Source: Streptomyces canus (GTDB lineage: Bacteria; Actinomycetota; Actinomycetes; Streptomycetales; Streptomycetaceae). Taken from it: DNA of 64,000 nucleotides. A program made the position numbers and the translations under genes. Each line of letters opens with the position of its first letter. The first letter of the stretch is position 1. Where the stretch lies: NCBI RefSeq assembly GCF_030815415.1, contig NZ_JAUSWW010000001.1:3286001-3350000 (forward strand). Direction: 5' to 3'. This document shows positions 26,524 to 35,006 of the stretch, piece by piece. The notes under the pieces were generated by a model that was not told where the DNA came from, ran no database searches, and saw nothing but the letters and a program-made list of their open reading frames with translations.

Positions 26524-28128
26524 TTACTCGGCGGGCTCCACGCCGGCGCGCAGCAGGCCGTAGGTGTAAGCGTCCTCCAGGGCCTGCCAGGACGCCGCGA
26601 TCACGTTCTCCGCGACTCCCACGGTCGACCACTCCCCCGCCCCGTCGGACGTGGAGATGAGCACGCGGGTCGTGGACTGGGTGCCGTGAACGCCTTCCAG
26701 GATGCGGACCTTGTAGTCGACGAGGTCGAGCTTGGCGAGCTGGGGGTAGATCTTCTCCAGGGCGACCCGGAGCGCGCGGTCCAGGGCGTTGACGGGGCCG
26801 TTGCCCTCCGCCGTGGCGACGATGCGCTCGCCCTTGGCGAAGAGCTTCACCGTGGCCTCGTTCGCGTGGCTGCCGTCGGGGCGGTCCTCGACGATCGCGC
26901 GCCAGGACTCGACCTGGAAGTACTTCAGGGGCTTGCCCTCGACCTCGGCGCGCAGCAGCAGCTCGAACGACGCGTCCGCCGCCTCGTACGTGTAGCCCTT
27001 GAGCTCGCGTTCCTTCACGCGCTCCACCACCCGGCCGACCACCTCGCGGTCGCCGCCGAGGTCCACGCCCAGTTCCTTGCCCTTGAGCTCGACCGAGGCG
27101 CGGCCCGCCATGTCGGAGACCAGCATGCGCATCGTGTTGCCGACCTGCTCGGGGTCGATGTGCTGGTAGAGGTCCGGGTCGACCTTGATGGCCGAGGCGT
27201 GCAGGCCGGCCTTGTGGGCGAAGGCCGAGACGCCCACGTAGGGCTGGTGCGTCGAGGGGGTGAGGTTCACGACCTCGGCGATCGCGTGCGAGATCCTCGT
27301 CATCTCGCGCAGCTTGCCCTCTGGCAGCACCTTCTTGCCGTACTTCAGCTCCAGGGCCGCGACCACCGGGAACAGGTTGGCGTTGCCGACGCGCTCGCCG
27401 TAGCCGTTGGCCGTGCACTGGACGTGGGTGGCGCCCGCGTCCACCGCGGCCAGGGTGTTGGCGACCGCGCAGCCCGTGTCGTCCTGGGCGTGGATGCCGA
27501 GCCGGGCGCCGGTGTCGGCGAGGACCGTGGAGACGACCGCCTGGACCTGGGCGGGGAGCATGCCTCCGTTGGTGTCACAGAGGATGACCACCGAGGCGCC
27601 CGCCTCCGAGGCCGCCCGTACGACCGCCTTGGCGTACTCCGGGTTCGCGCGGTAGCCGTCGAAGAAGTGCTCGCAGTCGACGAAGACCCGGCGGCCCTGT
27701 GCCGTCAGATACGACACCGTGTCGCGGACCATCTCCAGGTTCTCGTCCAGCGTGGTGCGCAGGGCGAGTTCGACATGGCGGTCGTGGGACTTGGCGACCA
27801 GGGTGATCACCGGGGCGCCGGACGCCAGCAGCGCGTTGACCTGCGGGTCCTCCGCCGCCTTGGCGCCGGCCCTGCGCGTCGCGCCGAAGGCGACCAGCTG
27901 GGCGTGCTTGAACTCGATCTCCTGCTGGGCGCGGGCGAAGAACTCGGTGTCCCGCGGGTTGGCGCCGGGCCAGCCGCCCTCGATGAAGCCCACGCCGAAG
28001 TCGTCCAGGTGCCGCGCGATGGCCAGCTTGTCCGCGACGGTGAGGTTGATGCCCTCCCGCTGGGCGCCGTCGCGCAGGGTGGTGTCGAAGACGTGGAACT
28101 GATCGTCGAGCTCGCTGGTTGCGGTCAT
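26524..28128 (-). CDS. cimA: Citramalate synthase
   Basis: The 534-residue HMGL-like enzyme condenses pyruvate and acetyl-CoA to citramalate, the first step of threonine-independent isoleucine synthesis. The N-terminus has the metal-binding DTTLRDGAQREG, with further TIM-barrel blocks such as FIEGGWPGANPRD, IHAQDDTGCAVANT and CTANGYGERVGNA. The C-terminal third is a LeuA allosteric dimer domain, implying feedback control by isoleucine. Its length and start block fit CimA rather than 2-isopropylmalate synthase, though the old name leuA2 is possible. ATG 28128 follows AGGAG. A candidate leader peptide and terminator lie upstream. Confidence 0.88.
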   Translation of the reverse strand: MTATSELDDQFHVFDTTLRDGAQREGINLTVADKLAIARHLDDFGVGFIEGGWPGANPRDTEFFARAQQEIEFKHAQLVAFGATRRAGAKAAEDPQVNALLASGAPVITLVAKSHDRHVELALRTTLDENLEMVRDTVSYLTAQGRRVFVDCEHFFDGYRANPEYAKAVVRAASEAGASVVILCDTNGGMLPAQVQAVVSTVLADTGARLGIHAQDDTGCAVANTLAAVDAGATHVQCTANGYGERVGNANLFPVVAALELKYGKKVLPEGKLREMTRISHAIAEVVNLTPSTHQPYVGVSAFAHKAGLHASAIKVDPDLYQHIDPEQVGNTMRMLVSDMAGRASVELKGKELGVDLGGDREVVGRVVERVKERELKGYTYEAADASFELLLRAEVEGKPLKYFQVESWRAIVEDRPDGSHANEATVKLFAKGERIVATAEGNGPVNALDRALRVALEKIYPQLAKLDLVDYKVRILEGVHGTQSTTRVLISTSDGAGEWSTVGVAENVIAASWQALEDAYTYGLLRAGVEPAE

Positions 28129-28241
28129 GGTCTCAAGGCTCCTGAGGATTGGATCTCGGTCTGTACCGGAATGACCGGCTCCACCGTCCCCACATGGTCC
28201 CTCGCGCTCTCGCCTCTGGTTACGGGTGGGCCAGAAAAGCG

Positions 28242-28267
28242 AAAAACCTCTCGCGGGTGCGAGAGGT
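28242..28267 (-). terminator. Probable attenuator hairpin upstream of cimA
   Basis: Arms ACCTCTCGC and GCGAGAGGT form a perfect 9-bp stem with a 4-nt loop, followed on the minus strand by TTTTT. This is one of few hairpins in the window with a real U-tract. It lies 114 nt before the cimA start codon and after the small leader frame. It could also simply end the propeller gene transcript upstream. Confidence 0.65.
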
Positions 28268-28321
28268 CTGCGCGCGGGTCGAGGACGACGGTGTCCGCCC
28301 GTACCTGGTCGTACGTGGCGG

Positions 28322-28357
28322 TCACTGCGGACCGGCGCGCCTGCTGCCAATAATCAT
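28322..28357 (-). CDS. Candidate cimA leader peptide (MIIGSRRAGPQ)
   Basis: An 11-residue frame starts at ATG 28357 and ends at TGA 28322. Codons 2 and 3 are ATT-ATT, both rare in this genome, where ATC is normal for Ile. The frame sits 54 nt before the terminator hairpin and 193 nt before cimA. I see no good ribosome site, so translation may be leaderless or weak. If translated, ribosome stalling at the Ile codons could block the hairpin when isoleucine is scarce. Confidence 0.4.
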   Translation of the reverse strand: MIIGSRRAGPQ

Positions 28358-28438
28358 GGCGAACGAGAGCACGGGGGCAGTCTGGCACAAGACTCCCCCG
28401 CGCTCACCGTCCGTCTCAGGATGCGAACCGGGTGCTGG

Positions 28439-29716
28439 TCACCGCAGGTGGCGGACGAAGCCGTCGGTGACCCCGTTGGTGTCGTCCGGCACCAGTTGCG
28501 CGGAACCGGAGGCGAGGCCGACCGCCCTGCCGCCGCGGGTGACGGAGTAGAGGGTGACGTTCTCGTCCTCCACGGTGCCTCCGGTGACCGACTCGGTGAC
28601 GAGGCGGATCGATCCGGTGCGCAGGTCGCGCAGGTAGATGTTGCCGACGCCGAAGTAGCCCGTCTCCCGGTTCCGCAGGGTCGCCTCGTAGGCCACGTAC
28701 CGGCCGTCGGGACTGATCTCGGGGCTCTGGGTGCCGAAGGCCGTCTCGGCGTTGTGGGAGATCCTTCGGATCTCGCCGCCGACCAGGTCACGCACGAACA
28801 CGTCCGTGGTGTCGTTGGTGTCGCCCGGGACCAGGTCCGGGGCGCCGGAGCTGAAGGCGACGAACCGGCCGTTCGCGGTGAGCGAGCCGTCGAGGGCCTG
28901 GCTGGTCGGGGTGCCGTCGGGTGTGACGTTCAGCTGCTGCCGGGTGCCCTCGCGGATGTCGTACGCCCACAGGGCCGAGCCCGGCCCCCGGTACTGGAAC
29001 TGGTTGTAGACCAGGCGGCTGCCGTCCTCGCTGACGTCGTAGAGAACGGACGTCCAGTCCGGACGGGCTCGGTCGCTGACGCGTTTGACGGTTCCGGTGG
29101 TGCGGTCGAGGAGGTAGAGCATCCGGTAGCCGTTGGGGTCGTCGGCCTCCATCCGGTTGGGACGGGCGGTGAAGGCGATGTAGCGGGCGTCGGCCGACAT
29201 GGCGGCGCCGCCCGCGTCGACGGAGCGTCCGTCGACCCCGAAGCTGAGCCGTTCGGTGGTACCGGTGCGGCGGTCGTGCAGATAGACGTCGTCGACCCAT
29301 TCCTCGGCGGGCGGCGGCGTGTCCCAGTGGTCCAGGTTGCGGGCCTGGGAGGTGAACAGCACGTACCGGCCGTCACGGCTGATGTCGGACACGGAGGACT
29401 CCCCGTCGGCCTGGGCTCCGCCGGTACTGACGTTGACCCGCTCGACCGTGCCCTTGCGCAGGTCGCGCACGAAGACGTCGGTGAGGCCGTTGGTGTCGCC
29501 GGGCACCAGGTTGGTGGCCTGGGACGAGAAGACGGCGAAGCGTCCGTCGCCGCTGAACTCGGGGCCGTAGGAGTTGCTGTCGCCCTGCTCGCCCGTGGCC
29601 GACTCGGTGATCCGGTCGGTGTGGGGTGCGGGGGCGGCGGTTGCGGTGGTGACGGACAGTGCGATGAGGCCGGACAGGAGTCCGGCGGCGACTGCGAGAC
29701 GTGTGCGGGTGTACAA
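28439..29716 (-). CDS. Secreted TolB-like beta-propeller protein
   Basis: The 425-residue exported protein has a signal peptide (about residues 1-28) and then repeated PD40/WD40-like blades. The repeated phrase is VPGDTNxxTDVFVRDL, seen three times, with FSGDGRFAVFSS-type strands between. Such propellers usually bind proteins or glycans; no enzyme residues are evident. The TTG start at 29716 is preceded by GGGGGGAACAGATC and gives the right signal. It lies 33 bp downstream of a paralog on the same strand, so the pair may be one transcript and a tandem duplication. Confidence 0.88.
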   Translation of the reverse strand: MYTRTRLAVAAGLLSGLIALSVTTATAAPAPHTDRITESATGEQGDSNSYGPEFSGDGRFAVFSSQATNLVPGDTNGLTDVFVRDLRKGTVERVNVSTGGAQADGESSVSDISRDGRYVLFTSQARNLDHWDTPPPAEEWVDDVYLHDRRTGTTERLSFGVDGRSVDAGGAAMSADARYIAFTARPNRMEADDPNGYRMLYLLDRTTGTVKRVSDRARPDWTSVLYDVSEDGSRLVYNQFQYRGPGSALWAYDIREGTRQQLNVTPDGTPTSQALDGSLTANGRFVAFSSGAPDLVPGDTNDTTDVFVRDLVGGEIRRISHNAETAFGTQSPEISPDGRYVAYEATLRNRETGYFGVGNIYLRDLRTGSIRLVTESVTGGTVEDENVTLYSVTRGGRAVGLASGSAQLVPDDTNGVTDGFVRHLR

Positions 29717-29749
29717 GATCTGTTCCCCCCTGTTGCGTGCGAAGTGCGG

Positions 29750-31024
29750 TCAGTGCAGGCGGCGTACGAAGACGTCGCGGTTGTCGTTCGTGTCTCCGGG
29801 CACCAGGTCGGTGGCCCAGGAGTCGAAGGCCACGACCCGGCCGTTCCGGCTCACCGCGGTGGCCGGCCAGCCCTGGTAGTCGCTCTCGCCGCCGTCCTGG
29901 GCGACGGTCACCCGCTGGGTGACGCCGGTGCGCAGGTCGCGGGAGAAGAGCGGGCCGTGGGCGGTGTCGCCCGCCACGAGGTTCGTCGCGCCGGAGACGA
30001 AGGCGACCCGCCGGCCGTCCTCACTGATCATCGGCTCGTACGACCTGGCGTCCAGCTGTTCCCCGGTCGCGCTGACGGAGACCCGTTCGACGGTGCCCTT
30101 CTTCATGTCCCGGACGAAGATGTCCTCCATGCCGTTGGTGTCCCCGGGCACGAGGTCGGGAGCGGCGGAGTAGAACACCGCGTACCGGCCGTTGCCGCTG
30201 AACGTGGGACGGCTGGTGCGCTGGTCCGCGCGGTCGAAGCGCTCCTTGAGCCCGGTTCGCCGGTCCCAGGTGTAGGCAGCCCCGTGGCGGCCGGGCCTCG
30301 CCTGGTTCATGGCGTACGCGACGCGGCTGCCGTCGGCGCTCATGCTGGGGGCGCCCATGATCCAGGAGTGCCCGTCGTCGGTGGGCGGCGGTTCGGTGAC
30401 GCTGACGAGGCGGGTCGTGCCCTCTTCGCGGTCGCGCACGTAGACGCCCACCCCCATGCGCGTGCTCGTGTCGCCGTGGTCGGTGAGCGAGGAGACGAAC
30501 GCGATGTACCGCCCGTCCCGGCTGATCACGGGATCGGTGCCGTGGGCCGGTTTCTCGTCGTCGGTGAGACTGACGACCTCGGTCCGGTCCTTCACCCGGT
30601 CCCAGAGGAAGACACCCGAGAACCAGTTGCCCTCCTCGGGCGACCCCGTGCCGCCCTGGAAGACGACGTACCGCCCGTCGGCACTGATGTGGGCGCCGTA
30701 GGCGAGCGTGTACTCGCCCCCGTCGTCGCGCACGCTGACCCGCTGGACGGTGCCCTTGCGCAGGTCGCGCAGGAACACGTCGGTGGACTGGTTGGTGTCC
30801 CCCGGCACCAGGTCGTCGGCGTCCGACTCGAAGACGACGAACCGGCCGTCACCGCTGATCGACGGCGTCCGCGAGTCCCCGGCCACCTGCTCACCGCCGG
30901 CGCCCTCACTGACCCGCCGCGTCTCCCCTCGCTCCGGCGCGGCACCGGCCGCCACCGTCACCGTCGACAGCGCGATCGCCCCCGCGAGCAGCGCTACAGA
31001 CGTCCCCCGTAGGACATGTGACAT
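29750..31024 (-). CDS. Secreted TolB-like beta-propeller protein, paralog
   Basis: The 424-residue exported propeller has signal LRGTSVALLAGAIALSTVTV and the same VPGDTNxxxDVFxRDL blade phrase three times. It aligns along its whole length with the next gene downstream. ATG 31024 has GGGGGAAACG upstream; GTG at 31042 is in frame but less well placed. The pair shows no association with other domains, so the binding target is unknown. Blades in the middle (EGNWFSGVFLWDRVKDRT) differ most from the paralog, suggesting distinct partners. Confidence 0.88.
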   Translation of the reverse strand: MSHVLRGTSVALLAGAIALSTVTVAAGAAPERGETRRVSEGAGGEQVAGDSRTPSISGDGRFVVFESDADDLVPGDTNQSTDVFLRDLRKGTVQRVSVRDDGGEYTLAYGAHISADGRYVVFQGGTGSPEEGNWFSGVFLWDRVKDRTEVVSLTDDEKPAHGTDPVISRDGRYIAFVSSLTDHGDTSTRMGVGVYVRDREEGTTRLVSVTEPPPTDDGHSWIMGAPSMSADGSRVAYAMNQARPGRHGAAYTWDRRTGLKERFDRADQRTSRPTFSGNGRYAVFYSAAPDLVPGDTNGMEDIFVRDMKKGTVERVSVSATGEQLDARSYEPMISEDGRRVAFVSGATNLVAGDTAHGPLFSRDLRTGVTQRVTVAQDGGESDYQGWPATAVSRNGRVVAFDSWATDLVPGDTNDNRDVFVRRLH

Positions 31025-31138
31025 CGTTTCCCCCGTTGACACTGCTTCCCCCGGCCCTGTGCCGAGGGCTCTCTACGAGGCAAGCGCATCACACGACACA
31101 CGGCAATCCCCCGAATTGAGTACAACCCGGGCGCCGCC

Positions 31139-31744
31139 TCACGCGTCCGCGAGAAGGTTCTCGTCCAGGAACTCCCGTACGTGGCCGAGAATCTGCGCTC
31201 GGTCCGTGCCTCGCAGACCGATCGCCACGTGGATGGAGAATCCGTCGAGCAGCGCCCGCAGCCGGGCGGCCACGCGGTCCGGGTCGACCGCGCGGAACTC
31301 GCCCCTCGACACTCCTTCCGCCAGCAGTGCCACCAGGTCGCGGTGCCAGGCGCCCTCGATGGCGGCCTGCCGGTCGCGGGCGTCGGCGGGGGCGTTCTGC
31401 GAGCGGTTCCAGACCTCCAGCCAGAGCGTCCAGTGGGGGTCGCGATGGCCGTCGGGGACATACAGGTCGACGTACGCATCGAGCCGTTCACGCGCGGTGG
31501 CCGTACGGGTGAGGAGGCGGCCGCGCTCGGCGCCCAGCCGGCCCTCGCTCCACTCCAGGGTCTGGAGCAGCAGCTCGTCCTTGGAGTGGAAGTAGTACAG
31601 GAGGTGGCCGCTGCTCATCCCGACCTCGCGGCCGAGGGCCGCCATGGTGAGCTTCTCCAGGCCGAGTTCGGCGATCATCTCCATGGCGGCGACGAGGACG
31701 TCCTCGCGGGGCGGGGCGGGGGTGCGACGGCGGGCGGGGGTCAT
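31139..31744 (-). CDS. TetR-family transcriptional regulator
   Basis: The 201-residue regulator has an N-terminal helix-turn-helix (LTMAALGREVGMSSGHLLYYF, about 33-53) and a ligand-binding C-terminal region typical of TetR proteins. It starts with ATG at 31744 inside an ATGA overlap with the Cys-rich gene, so it is translated as the last gene of the ureAB-ureC operon. A palindrome (TTAGA-N7-TCTAA) in front of ureAB is a plausible target, giving autorepression. The ligand is unknown; a polyamine or ureido compound is a guess from the neighbours. Confidence 0.92.
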   Translation of the reverse strand: MTPARRRTPAPPREDVLVAAMEMIAELGLEKLTMAALGREVGMSSGHLLYYFHSKDELLLQTLEWSEGRLGAERGRLLTRTATARERLDAYVDLYVPDGHRDPHWTLWLEVWNRSQNAPADARDRQAAIEGAWHRDLVALLAEGVSRGEFRAVDPDRVAARLRALLDGFSIHVAIGLRGTDRAQILGHVREFLDENLLADA

Positions 31745-32241
31745 ACGACGGACTCCACGCGGACGGCGTCCGGCAGGAAGTGCGTCTCGTACGGGCCGTA
31801 GCACTCGGAGTACCGCGTCGCCACGGCCGTGCCGCACTCCGCGCAGACCTCGTTCGGCCCCTCGCGGCCGGGACGGCCGCAGCACCCGACCTCCTCGACG
31901 GCGGGGTTGGCGGACAAGCGCCCACGGGTGTCCTCGGGGTGGACCACCCATGTGTCGCGCGGCCCGGCGGACATCAGGCATCCCGGTCCGTCGGGGTCTC
32001 CTATGCACACGTCCCCCGGGTGGGCCGATCCGCACCACTCGGGGTCGGGATGCGGCACGTACGGCGCCCCGCACGGCTCCGGGTCCACCGCGTACGCCCC
32101 GCGCGGGAGGGTCGGCGGGGCGTGCCGGGAGCCGTCGGGGTTCTTGAGTCCGTCGTACTCCGGGCGGGGCGGCACTTCCGGCAGGAGCCGCAGCGGCTCG
32201 GTCAGGCGGCTTCCGCAGGCGGCACAGGTCAGCACGTTCAC
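31741..32241 (-). CDS. Cys-rich protein with two zinc-ribbon-like ends
   Basis: The 166-residue product has no signal or membrane segment. The N-terminus carries CAACGS (CxxC), and the C-terminal third carries GCCGRPG and VCAECGTAV, another CxxC pair, so it could bind two zinc ions. The centre is Pro/Asp-rich with SAHPGDVCIGDPDGPGC. I do not recognise a characterised family. GTG 32241 lies 9 bp after the deiminase gene, and its TGA overlaps the tetR ATG, so it is firmly inside the operon. A role as metal carrier or protein adaptor is possible but unproven. Confidence 0.8.
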   Translation of the reverse strand: MNVLTCAACGSRLTEPLRLLPEVPPRPEYDGLKNPDGSRHAPPTLPRGAYAVDPEPCGAPYVPHPDPEWCGSAHPGDVCIGDPDGPGCLMSAGPRDTWVVHPEDTRGRLSANPAVEEVGCCGRPGREGPNEVCAECGTAVATRYSECYGPYETHFLPDAVRVESVV

Positions 32242-32250
32242 CCGTACGTT

Positions 32251-33276
32251 CTACCTGACCGTCGTCCTCGGCTGCTGCTGGGTGATGCAGTGGATGCCGC
32301 CCCCGCCCGCGAAGACGGTCCGCGCGTCCACCGGTGTCACCGTCCGTTCGGGGAAGAGCCGGCGGAAGATGCCGGCCGCGAGTTCGTCGTTCGGGTCGTC
32401 GAAGGCGCAGAGCACGACGCCGCCGTTGCAGAGGTAGTGGTTGATGTACGAGTAGTCGACCCACTCCCCGTCCTGGTCCTTGAGGACGGTGGGGGCGGGG
32501 ATCTCGACGACCTCCAGGCGGCGGCCCCTCGCGTCCGTCTGTCCGCGCAGGATCTCGACGTACTCCCGCGAGCGGGCGTGGTCGGGGTGGTCCGGGTTCC
32601 GCTGGCTGTGGACGACCACGGTGCCGGGCCCGGCGAAGGCCGCGACGATGTCGACGTGCCCCTGGGTGCCGTACGTGCCGTAGTCGCCGGCGAGGCCGTG
32701 CGGGAGCCAGATCGCCTTGCTGGTGCCGAGTCGGTCGTGGATCTCCGCCTCGACCCGTTCGCGCGTCCAGCCGGGATTGCGCTCGGCGCCGAGCTGGACC
32801 GTCTCGGTGAGCAGGACCGTGCCCTCGCCGTCGACGTGGATCGCGCCGCCCTCGTTCACCAGTGCGCTGCTCCGGACCGGGACCCCGGCCAGGTCCGCGA
32901 CGTGGCGGGCGATCTTGGAGTCGTGCTCCCAGCTCGCCCAGTCCTGTGCCCCCCAGCCGTTGAACACCCAGTCCACGGCGGCCAGTCGACGGCCGTCGCT
33001 CACGAACGTGGGCCCGATGTCACGCATCCACGCGTCGTCGAGCTCGCGCTCCACCAGGTCGATGTCCGGTCCGAGCAGCTCGCGCGCGGACTCCCCCTGG
33101 CCCGTGCCGTGCACCATCGTCACCGGCTCGAAGCGGCGCACGGCGCGGGCCACCGAGGCCCAGGCGGTCCGGGCCTCGGCGAGTTCCTCGTCGTCGGTGA
33201 AGGTCGCGTTGGGTCCGGGCCAGGCCATCCAGGTGCGCTCGTGCGGCTCCCACTCGGCGGGCATGCGGTAGGTCAT
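32251..33276 (-). CDS. Agmatine deiminase family enzyme
   Basis: The 341-residue enzyme has the guanidine-modifying (PAD-like) fold. The catalytic Cys lies in GGGGIHCITQQQP near the C-terminus, the His in GTQGHVDIV, and acidic residues in LDDAWMRDIGPTF and ALVNEGGAIHVDGEG. Agmatine deiminases turn agmatine into N-carbamoylputrescine and ammonia. ATG 33276 (MTYRMPAEWEPHE) has GGAG upstream. The gene lies 17 bp after ureC, in the same operon. Whether the substrate is agmatine or another guanidino compound is open; the linked amidohydrolase could act on its ureido product. Confidence 0.9.
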   Translation of the reverse strand: MTYRMPAEWEPHERTWMAWPGPNATFTDDEELAEARTAWASVARAVRRFEPVTMVHGTGQGESARELLGPDIDLVERELDDAWMRDIGPTFVSDGRRLAAVDWVFNGWGAQDWASWEHDSKIARHVADLAGVPVRSSALVNEGGAIHVDGEGTVLLTETVQLGAERNPGWTRERVEAEIHDRLGTSKAIWLPHGLAGDYGTYGTQGHVDIVAAFAGPGTVVVHSQRNPDHPDHARSREYVEILRGQTDARGRRLEVVEIPAPTVLKDQDGEWVDYSYINHYLCNGGVVLCAFDDPNDELAAGIFRRLFPERTVTPVDARTVFAGGGGIHCITQQQPRTTVR

Positions 33277-33293
33277 GAGGTGCTCCAGGGGGC

Positions 33294-35006
33294 CTAAAGG
33301 AAGTACAGGCGGTTGAGGGAGACGGAGTCGGCCGGCTCGGAGCGCAGCGGCTCGCCGTCGAGGGTGACCAGGCCGGTGCGTTTGTCGACATCGACCGCTC
33401 CGGTACGGGAGTTGAGGCGCAGGTCGGCCGGTCCGATGCCGCGGGTGCCGCGGACGGCGACCCTGCGGCGGCGGGTCGGCATCGAGTCGTTGCCCTGGTC
33501 GAGCGCCGCCCGGGCGACGAAGGCGACGGAGAGATCGGCGGGGGTGGCGCCGTACGCGCCGAACTGCGGCCCCAGCACGAGGGGTTCGCAGGTGTCCGTC
33601 GCCGCGTTGGGGTCGCCCACCACGCCGTACGCCGGGAAGCCGGACTTCAGTACCAGCTGCGGTTTCGCGCCGAAGTACTCCGGGCGCCACAGCACGATGT
33701 CGGCCAGCTTGCCGACCTCGATGGAGCCGACCTCGTGCGAAAGTCCGTGCGCGATGGCCGGGTTGATCGTCAGCTTGGCCAGGTAGCGCAGGACGCGTTC
33801 GTTGTCGTGGTCCTCGTCGGGGGCTCCCGACTCGGCCTTCATCTTCCCTGCCATGGCGAACGTACGGCGGACCGTCTCGCCCGCTCGCCCCATGCCCTGC
33901 GCGTCCGAGGAGGTGATGCCGATCGCGCCCAGGTCGTGCAGGACGTCCTCGGCCCCCATGGTCCCGGCGCGGATGCGGTCGCGGGCCAGGGCGGCGTCGC
34001 CGGGCAGGTCGGTCTTCAGGCCGTGGACGGAGACGATCATGCCGTAGTGCTCGGCGACCGCGTCCCGGCCGAAGGGCAGGGTGGGGTTGGTGGAGGAGCC
34101 GATGACATTGGCGACGCCCGCCATCTTCAGCACGTTCGGGACGTGTCCGCCGCCGCAGCCCTCGATGTGGAAGGCGTGGATGGTGCGCCCCTCCAGGACG
34201 CGCAGGGTGTCCTCGACGGACAGGCACTCGTTCAACCCGTCGCTGTGCAGGGCGACTTGGACGTCGTGCTCCTCGGCGACCCGGAGCGCCGTGTCCAGAG
34301 CCCGGGTGTGGGCGCCCATGTCCTCGTGCACCTTGAAGCCGGACGCACCGCCTTCGGCGAGGGCCTCGATCAGGGGCGCGTCGTGCGAGGACGAACCCCG
34401 GCCCAGGAAACCGATGTTGACCGGCCAGGCGTCGAAGGCGTTGAACGTGTGCCGCAGCGCCCAGGGCGAGTTGACGCCGACGCCCCACACCGGCCCGAAC
34501 TCCTGGCCGATGATCGTGGTCACGCCGGAGGCCAGCGAGGCCTCCATGATCCGGGGCGACAGCAGATGGACGTGGGTGTCGACGGCCCCGGCGGTGGCGA
34601 TGAACCCCTCGCCGGACACGATGGACGTGCCGGTGCCGACCACGACGTCGATCCCGTCGAGGGTGTCGGGATTCCCGGCCCGGCCGATGGAGTGGACACG
34701 GCCTTCCCGGATGCCGATGGAGACCTTGCGGATCCCCTGCACGGCATCGATCACGACGACGTTGCTGATGACGACGTCACAGGTCTCCCGCACGGCCGCG
34801 GCCTTGAGGTGCAGTCCGTCGCGGGCGGTCTTGCCGAAGCCGGCGAGGAACTCGTCGCCGTAGCGCTGGGAGTCGGCCTCGACGCGGATCGTCAGCCCGG
34901 AGTCGCCGAGCCGGATGCGGTCGCCGGCGCGGGGGCCGTGGGTGGCGGCGTACTCGTGGGGGGTGAGGCGGCGGGCCTCGGCGGGGTGCCCTCCGGGGCG
35001 GCTCAT
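33294..35006 (-). CDS. ureC: Divergent urease alpha subunit
   Basis: The 570-residue amidohydrolase aligns along its length with urease alpha. Metal ligands are kept: VDTHVH (two His), the carbamylated Lys in GASGFKVHED, His in QVALHSDGLNE, His in FHIEGCGGGH, and Asp in SSDAQGMGR. However, the mobile flap, normally MVCHHLD, reads VSVHGLK, so the catalytic flap Cys is Val although the next His remains. The gene overlaps the ureAB fusion by 4 bp. No UreD, E, F or G gene is in the window. It may hydrolyse urea slowly or another ureido substrate. Confidence 0.92.
   Translation of the reverse strand: MSRPGGHPAEARRLTPHEYAATHGPRAGDRIRLGDSGLTIRVEADSQRYGDEFLAGFGKTARDGLHLKAAAVRETCDVVISNVVVIDAVQGIRKVSIGIREGRVHSIGRAGNPDTLDGIDVVVGTGTSIVSGEGFIATAGAVDTHVHLLSPRIMEASLASGVTTIIGQEFGPVWGVGVNSPWALRHTFNAFDAWPVNIGFLGRGSSSHDAPLIEALAEGGASGFKVHEDMGAHTRALDTALRVAEEHDVQVALHSDGLNECLSVEDTLRVLEGRTIHAFHIEGCGGGHVPNVLKMAGVANVIGSSTNPTLPFGRDAVAEHYGMIVSVHGLKTDLPGDAALARDRIRAGTMGAEDVLHDLGAIGITSSDAQGMGRAGETVRRTFAMAGKMKAESGAPDEDHDNERVLRYLAKLTINPAIAHGLSHEVGSIEVGKLADIVLWRPEYFGAKPQLVLKSGFPAYGVVGDPNAATDTCEPLVLGPQFGAYGATPADLSVAFVARAALDQGNDSMPTRRRRVAVRGTRGIGPADLRLNSRTGAVDVDKRTGLVTLDGEPLRSEPADSVSLNRLYFL

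Noticed and set aside
28226..31012. Plus-strand open frame opposite the beta-propeller genes
   Set aside because: The minus strand has matching paralogs with signal peptides and ribosome sites, so the plus frame is a shadow.
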